Source of the DNA: Reticulitermes lucifugus
Lineage: Eukaryota; Arthropoda; Insecta; Blattodea; Rhinotermitidae
Assembly: GCA_026260175.1 (NCBI GenBank)
Contig: JAKCWW010004586.1
Span: forward strand, 2,585-32,045
Direction of reading: 5' to 3'
Length of the DNA stretch: 29,461 nucleotides
In this document: one piece after another, positions 11,201-19,431 of the stretch
Layout of the letters: each line of letters starts with the position of its first letter
Numbering within the stretch: position 1 is the stretch's first letter
The notes under the pieces: model-generated
Told to the model about the DNA's origin: nothing
What the model saw: only the letters and a program-made list of their open reading frames with translations
The model's database searches: none
Position numbers and translations under genes: made by a program

Positions 11201-14200
11201 CAGGTGTGGCTGTGAGCCAGCTCAAAGTAATGATCCGAGTTGATTGATGGGTAAGGTTAGGCAAAGTAGTGGACACTAGGGGTGTCCATGGGGGTTAGCC
11301 TACAGCATAATGCATGATTGACTGCACTTTGAAAAGTGTGGCAGGTGGGTTCCCAGAGAACTGAGTCGTGAGCAAAAAGTGACCCGAATTGGGCTCGCTT
11401 TGAAACGCCTGTGTTAGTGTGAGACTAATGAAGGAGGCATGCTCAGCATGACTGTTATCCCCAGTGAGTCGTGGGTTCATCACTTCCAACCCGAGTCAAA
11501 ACTTGCGTCCATGCAATGGTAGCATCCCGGTTCACCTCTAACCAAAATGTATAAAGGTTTGCCATCAGAAGCCAAGGTTATGCTGCATATTTTGGACTCT
11601 CTTAAGTGTACTGCACATCCATTTCTCAGTCAATCACATCATAACCTGGACCTTACCTGCAGCAGTTTTCACTTCCTTGGTCCACTGAAAGAATACCTTG
11701 GTGGCAGACATATTGCCAGAGGTGCAGAGGTTTAAAGCAATGTGTGGCTGTGGCTACAACAGCAGCTGATGCAGTTTTATGTGGCTGTGGCTACAACAGC
11801 AGCTGATGCAGTTTTATGTGGCTGTGGCTACAACAGCAGCTGATGCAGTTTTATGTGGTTGTGGCTACAACAGCAGCTGATGTAGTTTTATGTGGTTGTG
11901 GCTACAACAGCAGCTGATACAGTTTTATGTGTTTGTGGCTACAACAGCAACTGATGCAGTTTTATGTGGGTGGTTTTCAGAAGTTCTTAAAATGATGCAA
12001 CATATATATTAATGTTTTGGGGAATCATGTAAAAAAATAAATAATTTGTTACTGAAGTTATTTTGCTTGCTTTGATTTTGGCTGCTATCTGTGAGTTCCT
12101 TGCTTTTACATTGTTACTATTTAAATAATACAAGTTATAATTTCATCTGCATATAAGAGTATAATTAAATTATAACGGTTTCATCACATAATTGTGTATG
12201 GATAGAACTGCAAGCTTGTTTACCTTCTGTTTTTGCCAGATTGTATTCAAAGCTGTTTATTAAAATGTGGATTCAAATGCAAATCAAAAGCACTTGTATA
12301 ATTCTAGGCAGCATGTTATTCTTGTGAGATTTTATGTTTTCACAGTGTTGTTGTGAAGATTCAGGTCATATACGATGTGACACAGTGTTGTGAAGATTCA
12401 GGTCATATACNNNNNNNNNNNNNNNNNNNNNNNNNNNNNNNNNNNNNNNNNNNNNNNNNNNNNNNNNNNNNNNNNNNNNNNNNNNNNNNNNNNNNNNNNN
12501 NNNNNNNNNNNNNNNNNNNNNNNNNNNNNNNNNNNNNNNNNNNNNNNNNNNNNNNNNNNNNNNNNNNNNNNNNNNNNNNNNNNNNNNNNNNNNNNNNNNN
12601 NNNNNNNNNNNNNNNNNNNNNNNNNNNNNNNNNNNNNNNNNNNNNNNNNNNNNNNNNNNNNNNNNNNNNNNNNNNNNNNNNNNNNNNNNNNNNNNNNNNN
12701 NNNNNNNNNNNNNNNNNNNNNNNNNNNNNNNNNNNNNNNNNNNNNNNNNNNNNNNNNNNNNNNNNNNNNNNNNNNNNNNNNNNNNNNNNNNNNNNNNNNN
12801 NNNNNNNNNNNNNNNNNNNNNNNNNNNNNNNNNNNNNNNNNNNNNNNNNNNNNNNNNNNNNNNNNNNNNNNNNNNNNNNNNNNNNNNNNNNNNNNNNNNN
12901 NNNNNNNNNNNNNNNNNNNNNNNNNNNNNNNNNNNNNNNNNNNNNNNNNNNNNNNNNNNNNNNNNNNNNNNNNNNNNNNNNNNNNNNNNNNNNNNNNNNN
13001 NNNNNNNNNNNNNNNNNNNNNNNNNNNNNNNNNNNNNNNNNNNNNNNNNTGTTGTGAAGATTCAGGTCATATACGATGTGACACAGTGTTGTTGTGAAGA
13101 TTCAGGTCATATACGATGTGACACAGTGTTGTTGTGAATATTCAGGTCATATACGATGTGACACAGTGTTGTTGTGAAGATTCAGGTCATATACAATGTG
13201 ACACAGTGTTGTTGTGAAGATTCAGGTCGTGTATGATGTGACACAGTTGTGAAGATTCAGGTCATATACAATGTGACAGTGTTGTTGTGAAGATTCAGGT
13301 CATGTACGATGTGACAGTGTTGTGAAGATTCAGGTCATTTACAATGTGACACAGTGTTGTTGTGAAGATTCAGGTCGTGTACGATGTGACACAGTGTTGT
13401 GAAGATTCAGGTCATAGACAATGTGACACAGTGTTGTGAAGATTCAGGTCGTGTACGATGTGACACAGTGTTGTGAAGATTCAGGTCATATACGATGTGA
13501 CACAGTGTTGTTGAATGAGTGGTTCTGGATGTTTCAAATGAACATACGGCCTTCATCTTCAAAGGTCAAAGCGTCCAAGAAGAATCCCATTGACCCTTAC
13601 AGATGAAGGCAGTCTTTTCCTTTGAAACATATGGAAGCACCTGCTGAAGGACACACTGCTATATTCCAGAAGACCGGAATCGTCATGTTATTCTTCCTAG
13701 AGACCGCACTCAAAGCAGATGTAGGCTTTTGTCTTATTGTGTTTCGTGTTGCTAATTGGGGTGTATTTTGGTTTTTAGTTTAGTATCTTGTGAATAATAA
13801 AGGGTTCAGGTTGTTGTGTTCAAGGTTCTTTTGCTTGAATTTTGTTATAACTGACTCCTTGGAAGGTGCCTCATGAAGGTTATCATCTTTGAAAACTTAT
13901 GAAATATGTTGAATAGATGCTTGTTGGCTTGCTTGTGTCTGTTGCTGCTGCTGATTATGAGCTTATGTTGCATAGTGAAGTTATGCTAATGACAATATTT
14001 TCTATTTAGTAGATCACACACAGTAGGATGTCCTGTATCAAGATTTTGGTTTCATATTGTGCAGTCAGAAAGTACTAGGATATGTGTTGTAAGTCAGTCC
14101 TGTTGTGATTCCAGGGTGTGTTCATAAGTGATGCCTTGCAGCCTGTGTGTGTCTTAGTGAAAAAAGAAGACGGCTTTTATGCCAATAATATTCAGGAAAA

Positions 14201-17200
14201 TGACACCATATCTCTTGCTGGCAGTCACAGTACAGAACAGTTTGGTGGGCAGTAAGTAAAGTCATTAGTTGGAGTTATCATCGTAACATTTTACAATACT
14301 TATTTTCTCCTAGAGTAAAATTGGGTGATTTCAGTGTACTTTTCCATTAACATTATGAAAATGACCTCGCATCCTTTATTTTCTTTGGCTAAATACATTT
14401 CTAATTTGTTTGAAAATTGTAAAATGTGTAATGTTTTACAATGATTTGGCTTGGACAATGGTAAGAGTCCTGCTGTTGGTTAGTGAATGGACATTATTTT
14501 ATCCAACTCACATCACTGTTACACTAAAACTGTGTTGCATGTTGGGAGGCAGTGTAGCACTCACTGCTGTTCCAGTTTGCCATCAGTCGGGGTCCGTGAG
14601 TGTCAGTCCAATATAGTGCAGCTAATATCAGGCTTATAGTCGCCATGTTTAAGTAAGGTGCATCAGTGTGCTTGGGGATTGTGTTAAAATGTACGATTCT
14701 TTTGTTGCGTACATGAGCTGTATGTAAGTTAGTGTTATACATATTTCATGTGGCTGTCTTCTGTACACTAGTTTTATTTCTAACTACTGCACACAGCTCA
14801 GTTCTTGCTCTCCTACATGTTTCAGCCACTTATTGTAGCCATCATCTGGGAGCAATAGTATTATAAAGGCACAAGCAGGGTATCTTATGTCAGTAAATAG
14901 TAAACATATATACATCAGTATTATACAACAGTCAATATAAACAGGTTTCTGTGGAGGAATATGTTATACAGTTATCTATGGATCAATGTATTGATCCATA
15001 GATACTTGTTTGTATTTCTATGTAGTGCAGCGCAATCACTCGTGGAGTAAACCTTGTGTATCAAAACCTTGGATCTCCGCTCCACCAATAACAGGAGATA
15101 TCTAAGACCGCAAGATGTTTGGAAACAGCTTTTTACATTCTTACATTTTATTATTTAATACTTCACTTGTATTTTGATCAGAATAATTTTTAGTTATACT
15201 GTACGTTAATTGACTGTTGTATAATCCTGATGTATATATGTTTACCGTGGGGGGCACGCGGTGGCGCAGTTGGTTGAGGCACCGCGCTACAAGCTGGAAG
15301 GTTGCGGGTTTGATTCCCAATGGTGTTATTCAAATTTTTTTATTGACATCATCCTTCCGGCCACACTATGGCCCTGGGGTCGACTCAGTCTCTAACAGAA
15401 ATGAGTACCGTGAATATTTCCTGGGGGGGTAAAGGTGGCCGATGCTTAGGGCTGACAACCTTACTACCGTCATGTGCCAATTTTCTTGAAATCTTGGAGC
15501 CTCAACCTCCTGGAACCTTCTAGGCCTGTCCAGGCCTGTAATGGGATAGCTTTTATATGTTTACCATTTACTGACATATGATATATATACTGCTTGTGTC
15601 TGTATGATGTTATAGCTCCCAGATGATGGTTACAATAGGTGGCTGAAACATGTAGGAACACAAAAACTAAGCTTTGTGCAATAGTTGGAAATAAAACTAG
15701 TGTGTAGAGCTATATGTAATGTTTTAATGACTTCTTATTTAATTTTATGATGTAGGGAAGCTTATTTATTAAACATCTGTCATACGCGTTTCAGGATAAA
15801 GTGTTGTGTCCAGTTTTTAACAATCTGTCTACTAACGTTTCTCTTTGACCTGAGGAATCACAACGTAATAAATATTTTGCACTCTATGCCTTACAGTTTT
15901 ATTATTTCATACAAGTGTTATTAGCACTCAGTTCTGTTCTTGTGATGTTTAGACTGTGTGTGCATGTTTATAATTTTTCTTACCATTAATGAGGTAATTT
16001 GTTTGTTGTGCAGGAATTTACTAGTAAATACTGGTGATAAACCAGCTGCATGCAGTAAAGATCAAAGAATTAGCCATGTGTTGCAAGATTCCACATACCA
16101 GGTAAGGAATGTCACCAAATGATACCCTGTATTTACCGAAATGCAGAGCATCTCTGTCATCACTGACATGAGCACTGCAGCTCACAGGATGTCCTGGTGG
16201 ATGCAGGATTTATATGTGATAAGCTGCCGTGCTCTTGTGAGCACGAAACATTCTGTAGAAAACAAACTTCCCCTTCACATTCGTCACTTTGTCGGAAAAA
16301 TATCTGTACAGAACGTGTTTAACTTTGTGCACATTATTTATAAGGGGACCTCATATTTTACCGCTGATGAATTATAAAAAAATTCTCATCTTACAGTTGT
16401 GTGAATATGGTTTGTGGCTTTTACCTGTGCTGCATGTAAAACTGTATATTGTAAACTTTTCATTAAATATTTTTCTAGAGTACAGTGGATTTGAACACCA
16501 AATTGTGGAAATGATTAAATGAAGGGAAATATCACTGAAATTTGGGGCTGGGTTTATAGAAACTGAATAATAAAATGAGATCCAACCAACCAAGTAGCTA
16601 GCCAACTAGCTAACCATCTAACTACAAGGAGCAAGCTTTTCTTGAGCAGCTAATAGTTTCTCGGATAGTTGAGAAACTCCCCACATTTTATGTAACCCAG
16701 TGGTTCATTACTGTGTTTACAACAGCCCACCATTTGTTGCTAACCTGAGCCTGATTTAAGTCCACACCATCACATCCTGTTTCTTTAAGATCCAGTTTAA
16801 TATTGTCCTCACATCTAAATCGGGTTCTTCCAAGTGATCTCTTTCCTTCAGGTTCACCAACCAAACCCTGTATGCATTACATGCCACATGCCCCACCCAT
16901 TTCATGTTCCTTGGTTTGTTCACCCAAACAGTAAGTGGTGAGGAGTACAAGGCACTAAGCTTCTTGCTTTGTAGTTTTCTGCAACAAATGAAGCAACACT
17001 CAACCAGTTGATTGGGTCTGCTGGAAGCGAGAGCAAGTATTCTTTTCAAAAGGCAGGAAAATAAAATGGTGTCTGGCAACACAGTGCCCCCCCCCCACTC
17101 CACCCCTGTCTCCCTTCCCACAGCTAAGATAAAAGAGTTTTTACTATAAACGTTCCGAGTACCAGGATCGCCTACACAGTGCTGCTGTTTAGTGAGAGGA

Positions 17201-18691
17201 AATAGTTACACTGACCATTTATGTGTTTGTGTATTTGGTGTGTAGTGAAATTTTCATAACCATACTTTCTAAGCTGTTTTTAGAATATGTGGTATTTACT
17301 ACTATGACAGTCCGGGTTTAATTACTGTGTAAACAACTGTCACTGCATGATTATGTAGTGACAGTTGTTGGAAGAAGTAAGCCGAAGACCAGGGCCAAAC
17401 CTGCCCATGAAATGTAATGTATTATATTTCAATACGTGTGATGGAAAACATCCAAAAAAGTCTGAGTTCAAATATGTGAATTTCATGAATGTCAGCACAG
17501 GGAAGGCCATTCTTATGGACGGAAATGAAATTACATTTGGACTGTGAAACCATATGACATTTTGAAAGTAAAGAGCACCTTGGTAAAGTCTGCGTACTGC
17601 ATCACGAATTGCACAGACTTTGCAAACTTGTTTTGTCTTATTGGTTATGGTTCTGACATCCCTGCAGTGTCTCCTTGTTTCAGCTCCAAGTGTTGTTATA
17701 AAGTCATTTGTATTTTCATCAACAGATTACATCACCATTACGCCCCCTCCTTGGAAGTGCACTAGTTTCAAAATTAAAGCAGAAGATTCAAGAAAAAATT
17801 CAGGCTGCAGTTTGTGCTGTTGATGAAGAGAAGAGAGTTAATGAAGGTGGAAGTGATAATGTGATAAACACAAACACATGTATAGAGATGTCACATCCAT
17901 TTAAGAAAGACAGCAGTAATGTGAAGGAATTAACGATAAAACAGAGTAAACTTCGCCAGAAATTTTATCAGTGTAAATCTTGTGCCAAAATATTTTTCTG
18001 TAAGATAACTCTTCGTATACACAAGAATCATTGCAGGGGTTTGCAAAAGCAGTATCATTGCACTTTTTGCCCCCTCATGTTTAAATCAAGAGCAGTTTTA
18101 TTTAATCATCGACAGTTGCACTCTGCAGAGAAATCAAAATGTAGGCATAAATGCGAAACGTGTGGACGAGAATTTATCTTGAAATCGACTTTGAAAAAAC
18201 ACAGGCAATCTCAAGTATGTAAAGGAAGCAGAATGAAGTGTTACAGGAAGTTACCGCAGCATTTTTGTAATCAGTGTGGCGAGGGTTTTTTAAATTCCAG
18301 TAACTTAGAATTGCATCAGAAACTACACAAATTTGGTGAAACTCGTTCAAGTAGCAGTGTTGTTGAAGGCACACGCAATGACAGTCGTGGTGCCTCATTA
18401 CATGTTCCTAGAACTGTTAGACGTTATCCGTGTAGTTACTGTGACGAAGCATTTATAGATCGACGTTCAGTTGCATTGCATGAAAAGTTACATACTGACA
18501 AGGAATTTGCAACATTTGATGAGGAGAGGAAGATGATCCTGCGAAGGCATCAGCTGACGATGATGTTTCAGAGGCAGCAACAGCAACAACAGAGTAACAG
18601 GAAAAGGTTTGGATGTGATGTTTGTGGTCGGTGTTACTCAATTGAACTACTATTACACATGCATACGAGACTGCATCATGCTATCTCGTGA
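8088..18691 (+). CDS. Gene A: six-finger C2H2 zinc-finger protein, five coding exons
   Basis: Joining 8088-8216, 9079-9897, 14115-14251, 16014-16101 and 17726-18691 gives 2139 coding bases and a 712-aa protein. Donors are gtgagt, gtaatg, gtaagt and gtaagg. Junction phases are 0, 0, 2 and 0, each matched by the next exon. Residues 1-43 come from exon 1; 44-316 are Ser/acid-rich and probably disordered; six zinc fingers fill about 474-708. K281 (VKQE), K312 (VKVE) and K332 (VKKE) fit the psi-K-x-E SUMO acceptor consensus. It is likely a nuclear sequence-specific DNA-binding regulator; its target is unknown. Fingers 1 and 3 have a Cys as the possible last ligand. I do not recognise a named orthologue. 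An extra exon inside the assembly gap at 12411-13049 cannot be excluded, although phases fit without one. Confidence 0.8.
8672..8944 (+). mobile_element. tRNA-derived SINE in gene A intron 1
   Basis: A degenerate A-box-like segment (about 8682-8694) precedes a B box, GGTTTGATTCC (8705-8715, one change from GGTTCGANTCC). The body then runs through ggggtaaacc to an end made of cctttaccttta (about 8931-8942). This layout matches tRNA-headed insect SINEs with a CTTTA-type tail. It lies in the sense orientation. I could not fix the target duplications, so the ends are approximate. Confidence 0.65.
9079..9897 (+). CDS. Gene A exon 2, acidic Ser/Thr-rich region
   Basis: The acceptor ggtttcag ends at 9078 and the donor gtaatg starts at 9898. 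The 819 bases are open throughout, phase 0 to phase 0, encoding KLVALTPDDIRALTG to EEVKVEPE (residues 44-316). Composition is rich in Ser, Thr, Asp and Glu with almost no hydrophobic clustering, so it is probably disordered, as in many transcription factors. Two SUMO-acceptor consensus sites occur: VKQE at K281 and VKVE at K312. A repeated ESDK motif (VESDKSD, AESDKGC) lies mid-exon. An in-frame alternative donor (gtgaaa at 9880) would remove six residues including the second SUMO site; gtaatg is the better donor. Without splicing the frame stops at 9909. Confidence 0.85.
9971..10146. mobile_element. pogo/Tigger-type MITE
   Basis: The left end CAGTAAAATGCCTATTTAATG mirrors the right end CATTAAAT..TTTTACTG as an inverted repeat with a five-base central difference. 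Both ends are flanked by TA (9969-9970 and 10147-10148). A CAGTAAAA end plus a TA duplication is characteristic of pogo/Tigger elements of the Tc1-mariner superfamily. The 176-bp copy has no coding capacity. It lies just inside gene A intron 2, 73 bases after the donor. Confidence 0.75.
10147..10969. other. Intronic sequence without a recognisable gene
   Basis: The longest open frame here (10608-10898, 96 codons) has no splice support and resembles no family I know. I treat the stretch as plain intron. Confidence 0.45.
10970..12045 (+). pseudogene. Decayed mariner transposase relic with a minisatellite inside
   Basis: Transposase landmarks occur in order across different frames. An N-terminal helix-turn-helix remnant near 10990-11250 includes EHSELEDYGRPGHPVG, like the KFxxGRxxxxDxxRPGRP region. 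The segment around the first catalytic Asp has decayed, leaving SWVHHFQPES-like text near 11465-11495. VMLHILDS lies near 11580; LDLTCSSFHFLGPLKEYLGG, the site of the SPDLAPSDFHxFGPLKE motif, lies near 11650-11705; and FxVGGFQKFLK with INVLGNHV marks the C-terminal end near 11960-12030. Many stops, frameshifts and internal losses, including the segment around the second Asp, make it non-functional. A 37-bp tandem repeat (11743-11964) interrupts the C-terminal part. Related C-terminal scraps lie near 14640 and 18957. Confidence 0.75.
11743..11964 (+). repeat. 37-bp minisatellite, six copies
   Basis: Six head-to-tail units start at 11743, 11780, 11817, 11854, 11891 and 11928, each beginning tgtggctgtggctacaac or a close variant. 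Units 1-3 are nearly identical and units 4-6 carry point changes, so the array is graded. One frame of the unit reads VWLWLQQQLMQFY, which resembles the VxEWLxxQPxDFY segment of mariner transposases, and transposase-like sequence continues on both sides. The unit therefore seems to derive from the surrounding mariner relic. Confidence 0.9.
12343..13514 (+). repeat. 40/37-bp tandem array interrupted by the assembly gap
   Basis: The unit is a 40-base sequence containing gttgtgaagattcaggtcat, then atacgatgtgacacagtgtt. Shorter variants lacking one ttg or one acacag block are interspersed. Units flank the run of N on both sides. Right of the gap at least eleven units can be counted between 13050 and 13514, with changes such as cgtgta for catata. 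The true copy number is unknown because of the gap. It is a minisatellite or short satellite array within gene A intron 2. Confidence 0.9.
12411..13049. other. Assembly gap (639 N)
   Basis: The unknown bases lie wholly inside the 40-bp tandem array, so the gap was most likely caused by repeat collapse. Its length may be an estimate. A hidden exon cannot be ruled out, but gene A phases join without one. Confidence 0.97.
13529..13631. repeat. Imperfect inverted repeat next to the tandem array
   Basis: The arm at 13529-13568 (atgtttcaaatg..ggccttcatct..ggtca) pairs with 13590-13631 (tgaccc..agatgaaggc..tttgaaacatat). The right arm contains CAGATGA then GAAACATAT, a worn version of the hammerhead-like layout seen elsewhere in the window. 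Both arms are diverged. Confidence 0.55.
14115..14251 (+). CDS. Gene A exon 3
   Basis: The acceptor tgattccag ends at 14114 and a perfect donor, gtaagt, starts at 14252. The 137 bases are open in phase 0, encoding GVFISDALQPVCVLVKKEDG and on to EQFGG, and end with two bases (CA) that the G of exon 4 completes to Gln362. It carries the third SUMO-acceptor match, VKKE (K332). No domain is recognised. It is too short to stand out as an open frame; the evidence is the splice signals, the open phase-0 frame and the exact phase fit on both sides. Confidence 0.8.
14560..14700 (+). pseudogene. Mariner transposase C-terminal scrap
   Basis: A frame near 14655-14690 reads RCISVLGDCVKM, like the KCINVLGDYVEK terminus of many mariner transposases. 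Upstream AANIRLIV resembles the preceding AAGIxxLV segment. The scrap is short and frameshifted. It shares this end with sequence near 18957. Confidence 0.5.
14807..14853 (-). ncRNA. Hammerhead ribozyme-like motif (copy 2)
   Basis: On the minus strand stem I starts GCTCC, then comes CAGATGA (14842-14848 on the + strand; U4 of the normal CUGANGA is replaced by A). One extra T follows, then a 6-bp stem II with an AATAA loop, GAAA, and ACATGTA followed by GGAG. The core substitution probably abolishes cleavage. It is the partner of the motif at 15615 in the opposite arm. Confidence 0.4.
14973..15004. repeat. 15-bp perfect palindrome
   Basis: tatctatggatcaat (14973-14987) and attgatccatagata (14990-15004) are exact reverse complements separated by GT. 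It lies in the centre of the foldback element, outside its long arms. Confidence 0.9.
15247..15553 (+). mobile_element. tRNA-derived SINE with 12-bp target duplication
   Basis: The A box TGGCGCAGTTGG (15262-15273) fits TRGCNNARYNGG exactly. The B box GGTTTGATTCC (15307-15317) has one change from GGTTCGANTCC. The tRNA-like head is followed by a body containing ggggtcgactcag and tgagtaccgtgaatatttcc, and the copy ends near gggatagcttt. The 12-base repeat tatatgtttacc lies at 15235-15246 and 15554-15565, marking target-primed insertion by a LINE-supplied machinery. Removing it restores the right arm of the surrounding foldback element, so it is the younger insertion. Confidence 0.92.
15615..15660 (+). 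ncRNA. Hammerhead ribozyme-like motif (copy 3)
   Basis: CAGATGA (15620-15626) stands in place of CTGANGA. One extra T follows, then stem II 28-33 with 39-44 of this block (GGTTAC with GTGGCT, using G.T pairs), GAAA at 15645-15648, ACATGT, cleavage base A15654, then GGAAC against GCTCC (15615-15619). The structure is retained, but the substituted core U4 argues against activity. Confidence 0.4.
16014..16101 (+). CDS. Gene A exon 4
   Basis: The acceptor gtttgttgtgcag ends at 16013 and the donor gtaagg starts at 16102. The first base completes Gln362; then 29 codons, NLLVNTGDKPAACSKDQ through DSTYQ, run to a phase-0 end that joins directly to ITSPLRPLLG of exon 5. No domain is recognised. At 88 bases it is supported by splice signals and phase compatibility on both sides rather than by coding length. 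Confidence 0.78.
16700..16932 (-). pseudogene. LINE-derived C-terminal fragment
   Basis: The minus-strand text NKPRNMKWVGHVA, YRVWLVNLKERDHLEEP and then NWILKKQDVMVWT resembles the region after the reverse transcriptase in many insect LINEs (RRMRWAGHVAR, then a GKPEGKRPLGRPRxRW and WGxxDW pattern). The frame is diverged and interrupted soon after. It lies antisense in gene A intron 4 and has no likely role in the gene. Confidence 0.65.
17332..17369. repeat. 17-bp hairpin, one mismatch, GATT loop
   Basis: aacaactgtcactgcat (17332-17348) pairs with atgtagtgacagttgtt (17353-17369) with a single mismatch around a four-base loop. It may be the end or the core of a small transposon, or a transcript hairpin. 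Nothing else supports a pre-miRNA, whose loop would usually be larger. Confidence 0.85.
17726..18691 (+). CDS. Gene A exon 5: six C2H2-type zinc fingers and stop
   Basis: The acceptor ttttcatcaacag ends at 17725; the TGA stop is 18689-18691. It encodes residues 392-712. A basic helical stretch (SKLKQKIQEKIQ) comes first. The fingers are: 1 (C474, C477, H490, then H493 or C494), 2 (C503, C506, H519, H523), 3 (C534, C537, H550, C556), 4 (C572, C575, H588, H592), 5 (C627, C630, H643, H647) and 6 (C688, C691, H704, H708). All have 12 residues between the second Cys and the first His. Linkers are long and lack TGEKP, unlike KRAB-type arrays, so the fingers may act in separate groups. A Gln run (673-680) sits between fingers 5 and 6. 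The frame extends 5' of the acceptor only through non-ATG codons, so translation does not start here. Confidence 0.93.
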   Translation: MTSPLRPLLGSALVSKLKQKIQEKIQAAVCAVDEEKRVNEGGSDNVINTNTCIEMSHPFKKDSSNVKELTIKQSKLRQKFYQCKSCAKIFFCKITLRIHKNHCRGLQKQYHCTFCPLMFKSRAVLFNHRQLHSAEKSKCRHKCETCGREFILKSTLKKHRQSQVCKGSRMKCYRKLPQHFCNQCGEGFLNSSNLELHQKLHKFGETRSSSSVVEGTRNDSRGASLHVPRTVRRYPCSYCDEAFIDRRSVALHEKLHTDKEFATFDEERKMILRRHQLTMMFQRQQQQQQSNRKRFGCDVCGRCYSIELLLHMHTRLHHAIS

Positions 18692-18879
18692 GAGAAACTG
18701 TGTGTGATTCTGTTTCGTCAGTTGTCACTGTAATTCAATGCTGAGCGCAACAGGATTTTTTAACAAGTAGAGTTGCCTAGGCTATACTTTTGTGTTACTT
18801 AAGCATTTTATTTTTTGTTAGGAGGCAGCACTTGTAGTGGGGTAACATACAACACATGTTTGGTTTGTGCTGCCGAAGC

Positions 18880-19020
18880 AATATTTTGGGGGTCAAAGTG
18901 TGTGTGAATGGTTCTTAGTGCAAGAACCAAATTTCTACAGTGACGTAATTTTTAAACTTGTGCCAAGGTGAGACAAATGTATCAATGTGCTTAGGGATTA
19001 TGTTGTAAAGTAATGATAAT
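18880..19020 (+). pseudogene. Mariner transposase C-terminal fragment in the gene A 3' region
   Basis: The frame near 18900-19018 reads VCEWFLVQEPNFYSDVIFKL, then an interrupted segment, then DKCINVLRDYVVK. This parallels the mariner C-terminus (V-x-E-W-L-x-x-Q-P-x-D-F-Y, K-C-I-N-V-L-G-D-Y-V-E-K). One stop lies where the conserved Trp of RWDKC is expected. If gene A transcripts run to the polyadenylation signal at 19028, the fragment is part of the 3' UTR. Confidence 0.7.
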
Positions 19021-19027
19021 GCAGTGG

Positions 19028-19033
19028 AATAAA
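19028..19033 (+). terminator. Candidate polyadenylation signal of gene A
   Basis: AATAAA is the first canonical hexamer after the stop codon that I found, 337 bases downstream, directly after the mariner fragment. It may have been supplied by that fragment's flank. Use is inferred only. Confidence 0.45.
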
Positions 19034-19431
19034 TGAGCTATATTTAACATAATGTCTCCTCATTTTCTTTATATGATTTAGGGTATGTTATTTATGGAAC
19101 GTCCCTCGTAATATGATCCTAGCTGCAGTATTGTGTAGTCATATCAGAACCACAGCTATTTTATGACAGAAGTGATTTCTTTTACTGTATGAAAGTTTGC
19201 TGGCATAATGTCTTCATAAGACTAAGTTGTGGGCCTGACATGCATAAGATTTGGAACTGATTAGAAAACAAAATATTTGCACACAAAAGGGCAGCATCAA
19301 TTGTGTCTGATAAAGAACAATTGTAACTTTGCTGTTATCCCACTATATTGTGCTGTTAAAACAAAACTATACATGCTGGATTCATGTACACAAATTTATT
19401 TCCAGCTAACTGCACAGTACATAGTTTTGAT

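Larger units (their letters stand above)
14715..15719. mobile_element. Foldback element with hammerhead-like arms, 13-bp target duplication and nested SINE
   Basis: gagctgtatgtaa (14715-14727) and gagctatatgtaa (15707-15719) are near-identical flanking direct repeats. The element proper (14728-15706) has a left arm of about 178 bases (14764-14941) that pairs with the right side (about 15207-15706). The right-side pairing is continuous once the SINE at 15247-15553 and one copy of its duplication are removed. Outside the left arm is a single-copy tail of about 36 bases (14728-14763) that resembles the tail of the 19373-19643 element in reverse complement. Each arm carries one hammerhead-like motif, in opposite orientations. 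The centre (about 14942-15206) includes a near-perfect palindrome at 14973-15004. No coding capacity is visible; without the SINE it is about 660 bp. Confidence 0.75.

Noticed and set aside
12353..13097. Two open frames of about 235 codons
   Set aside because: They consist almost wholly of unknown bases in the assembly gap, with tandem-repeat sequence at the ends.
12343..13514. CRISPR-like array
   Set aside because: Units are directly abutting 37-40 bp repeats with no unique spacers, in a eukaryotic intron.
15247..15320. Functional tRNA gene
   Set aside because: A and B boxes are present, but the cloverleaf is incomplete and the sequence continues as a SINE body with target duplications.
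17365..17547. 60-codon frame between the hairpin and exon 5 as an extra gene A exon
   Set aside because: There is no credible acceptor or donor in phase, and exons 4 and 5 already join exactly.
17708..17725. Zinc-finger ORF starting at 17708
   Set aside because: The first codon is TTG and a clear splice acceptor ends at 17725, so these bases are intron.
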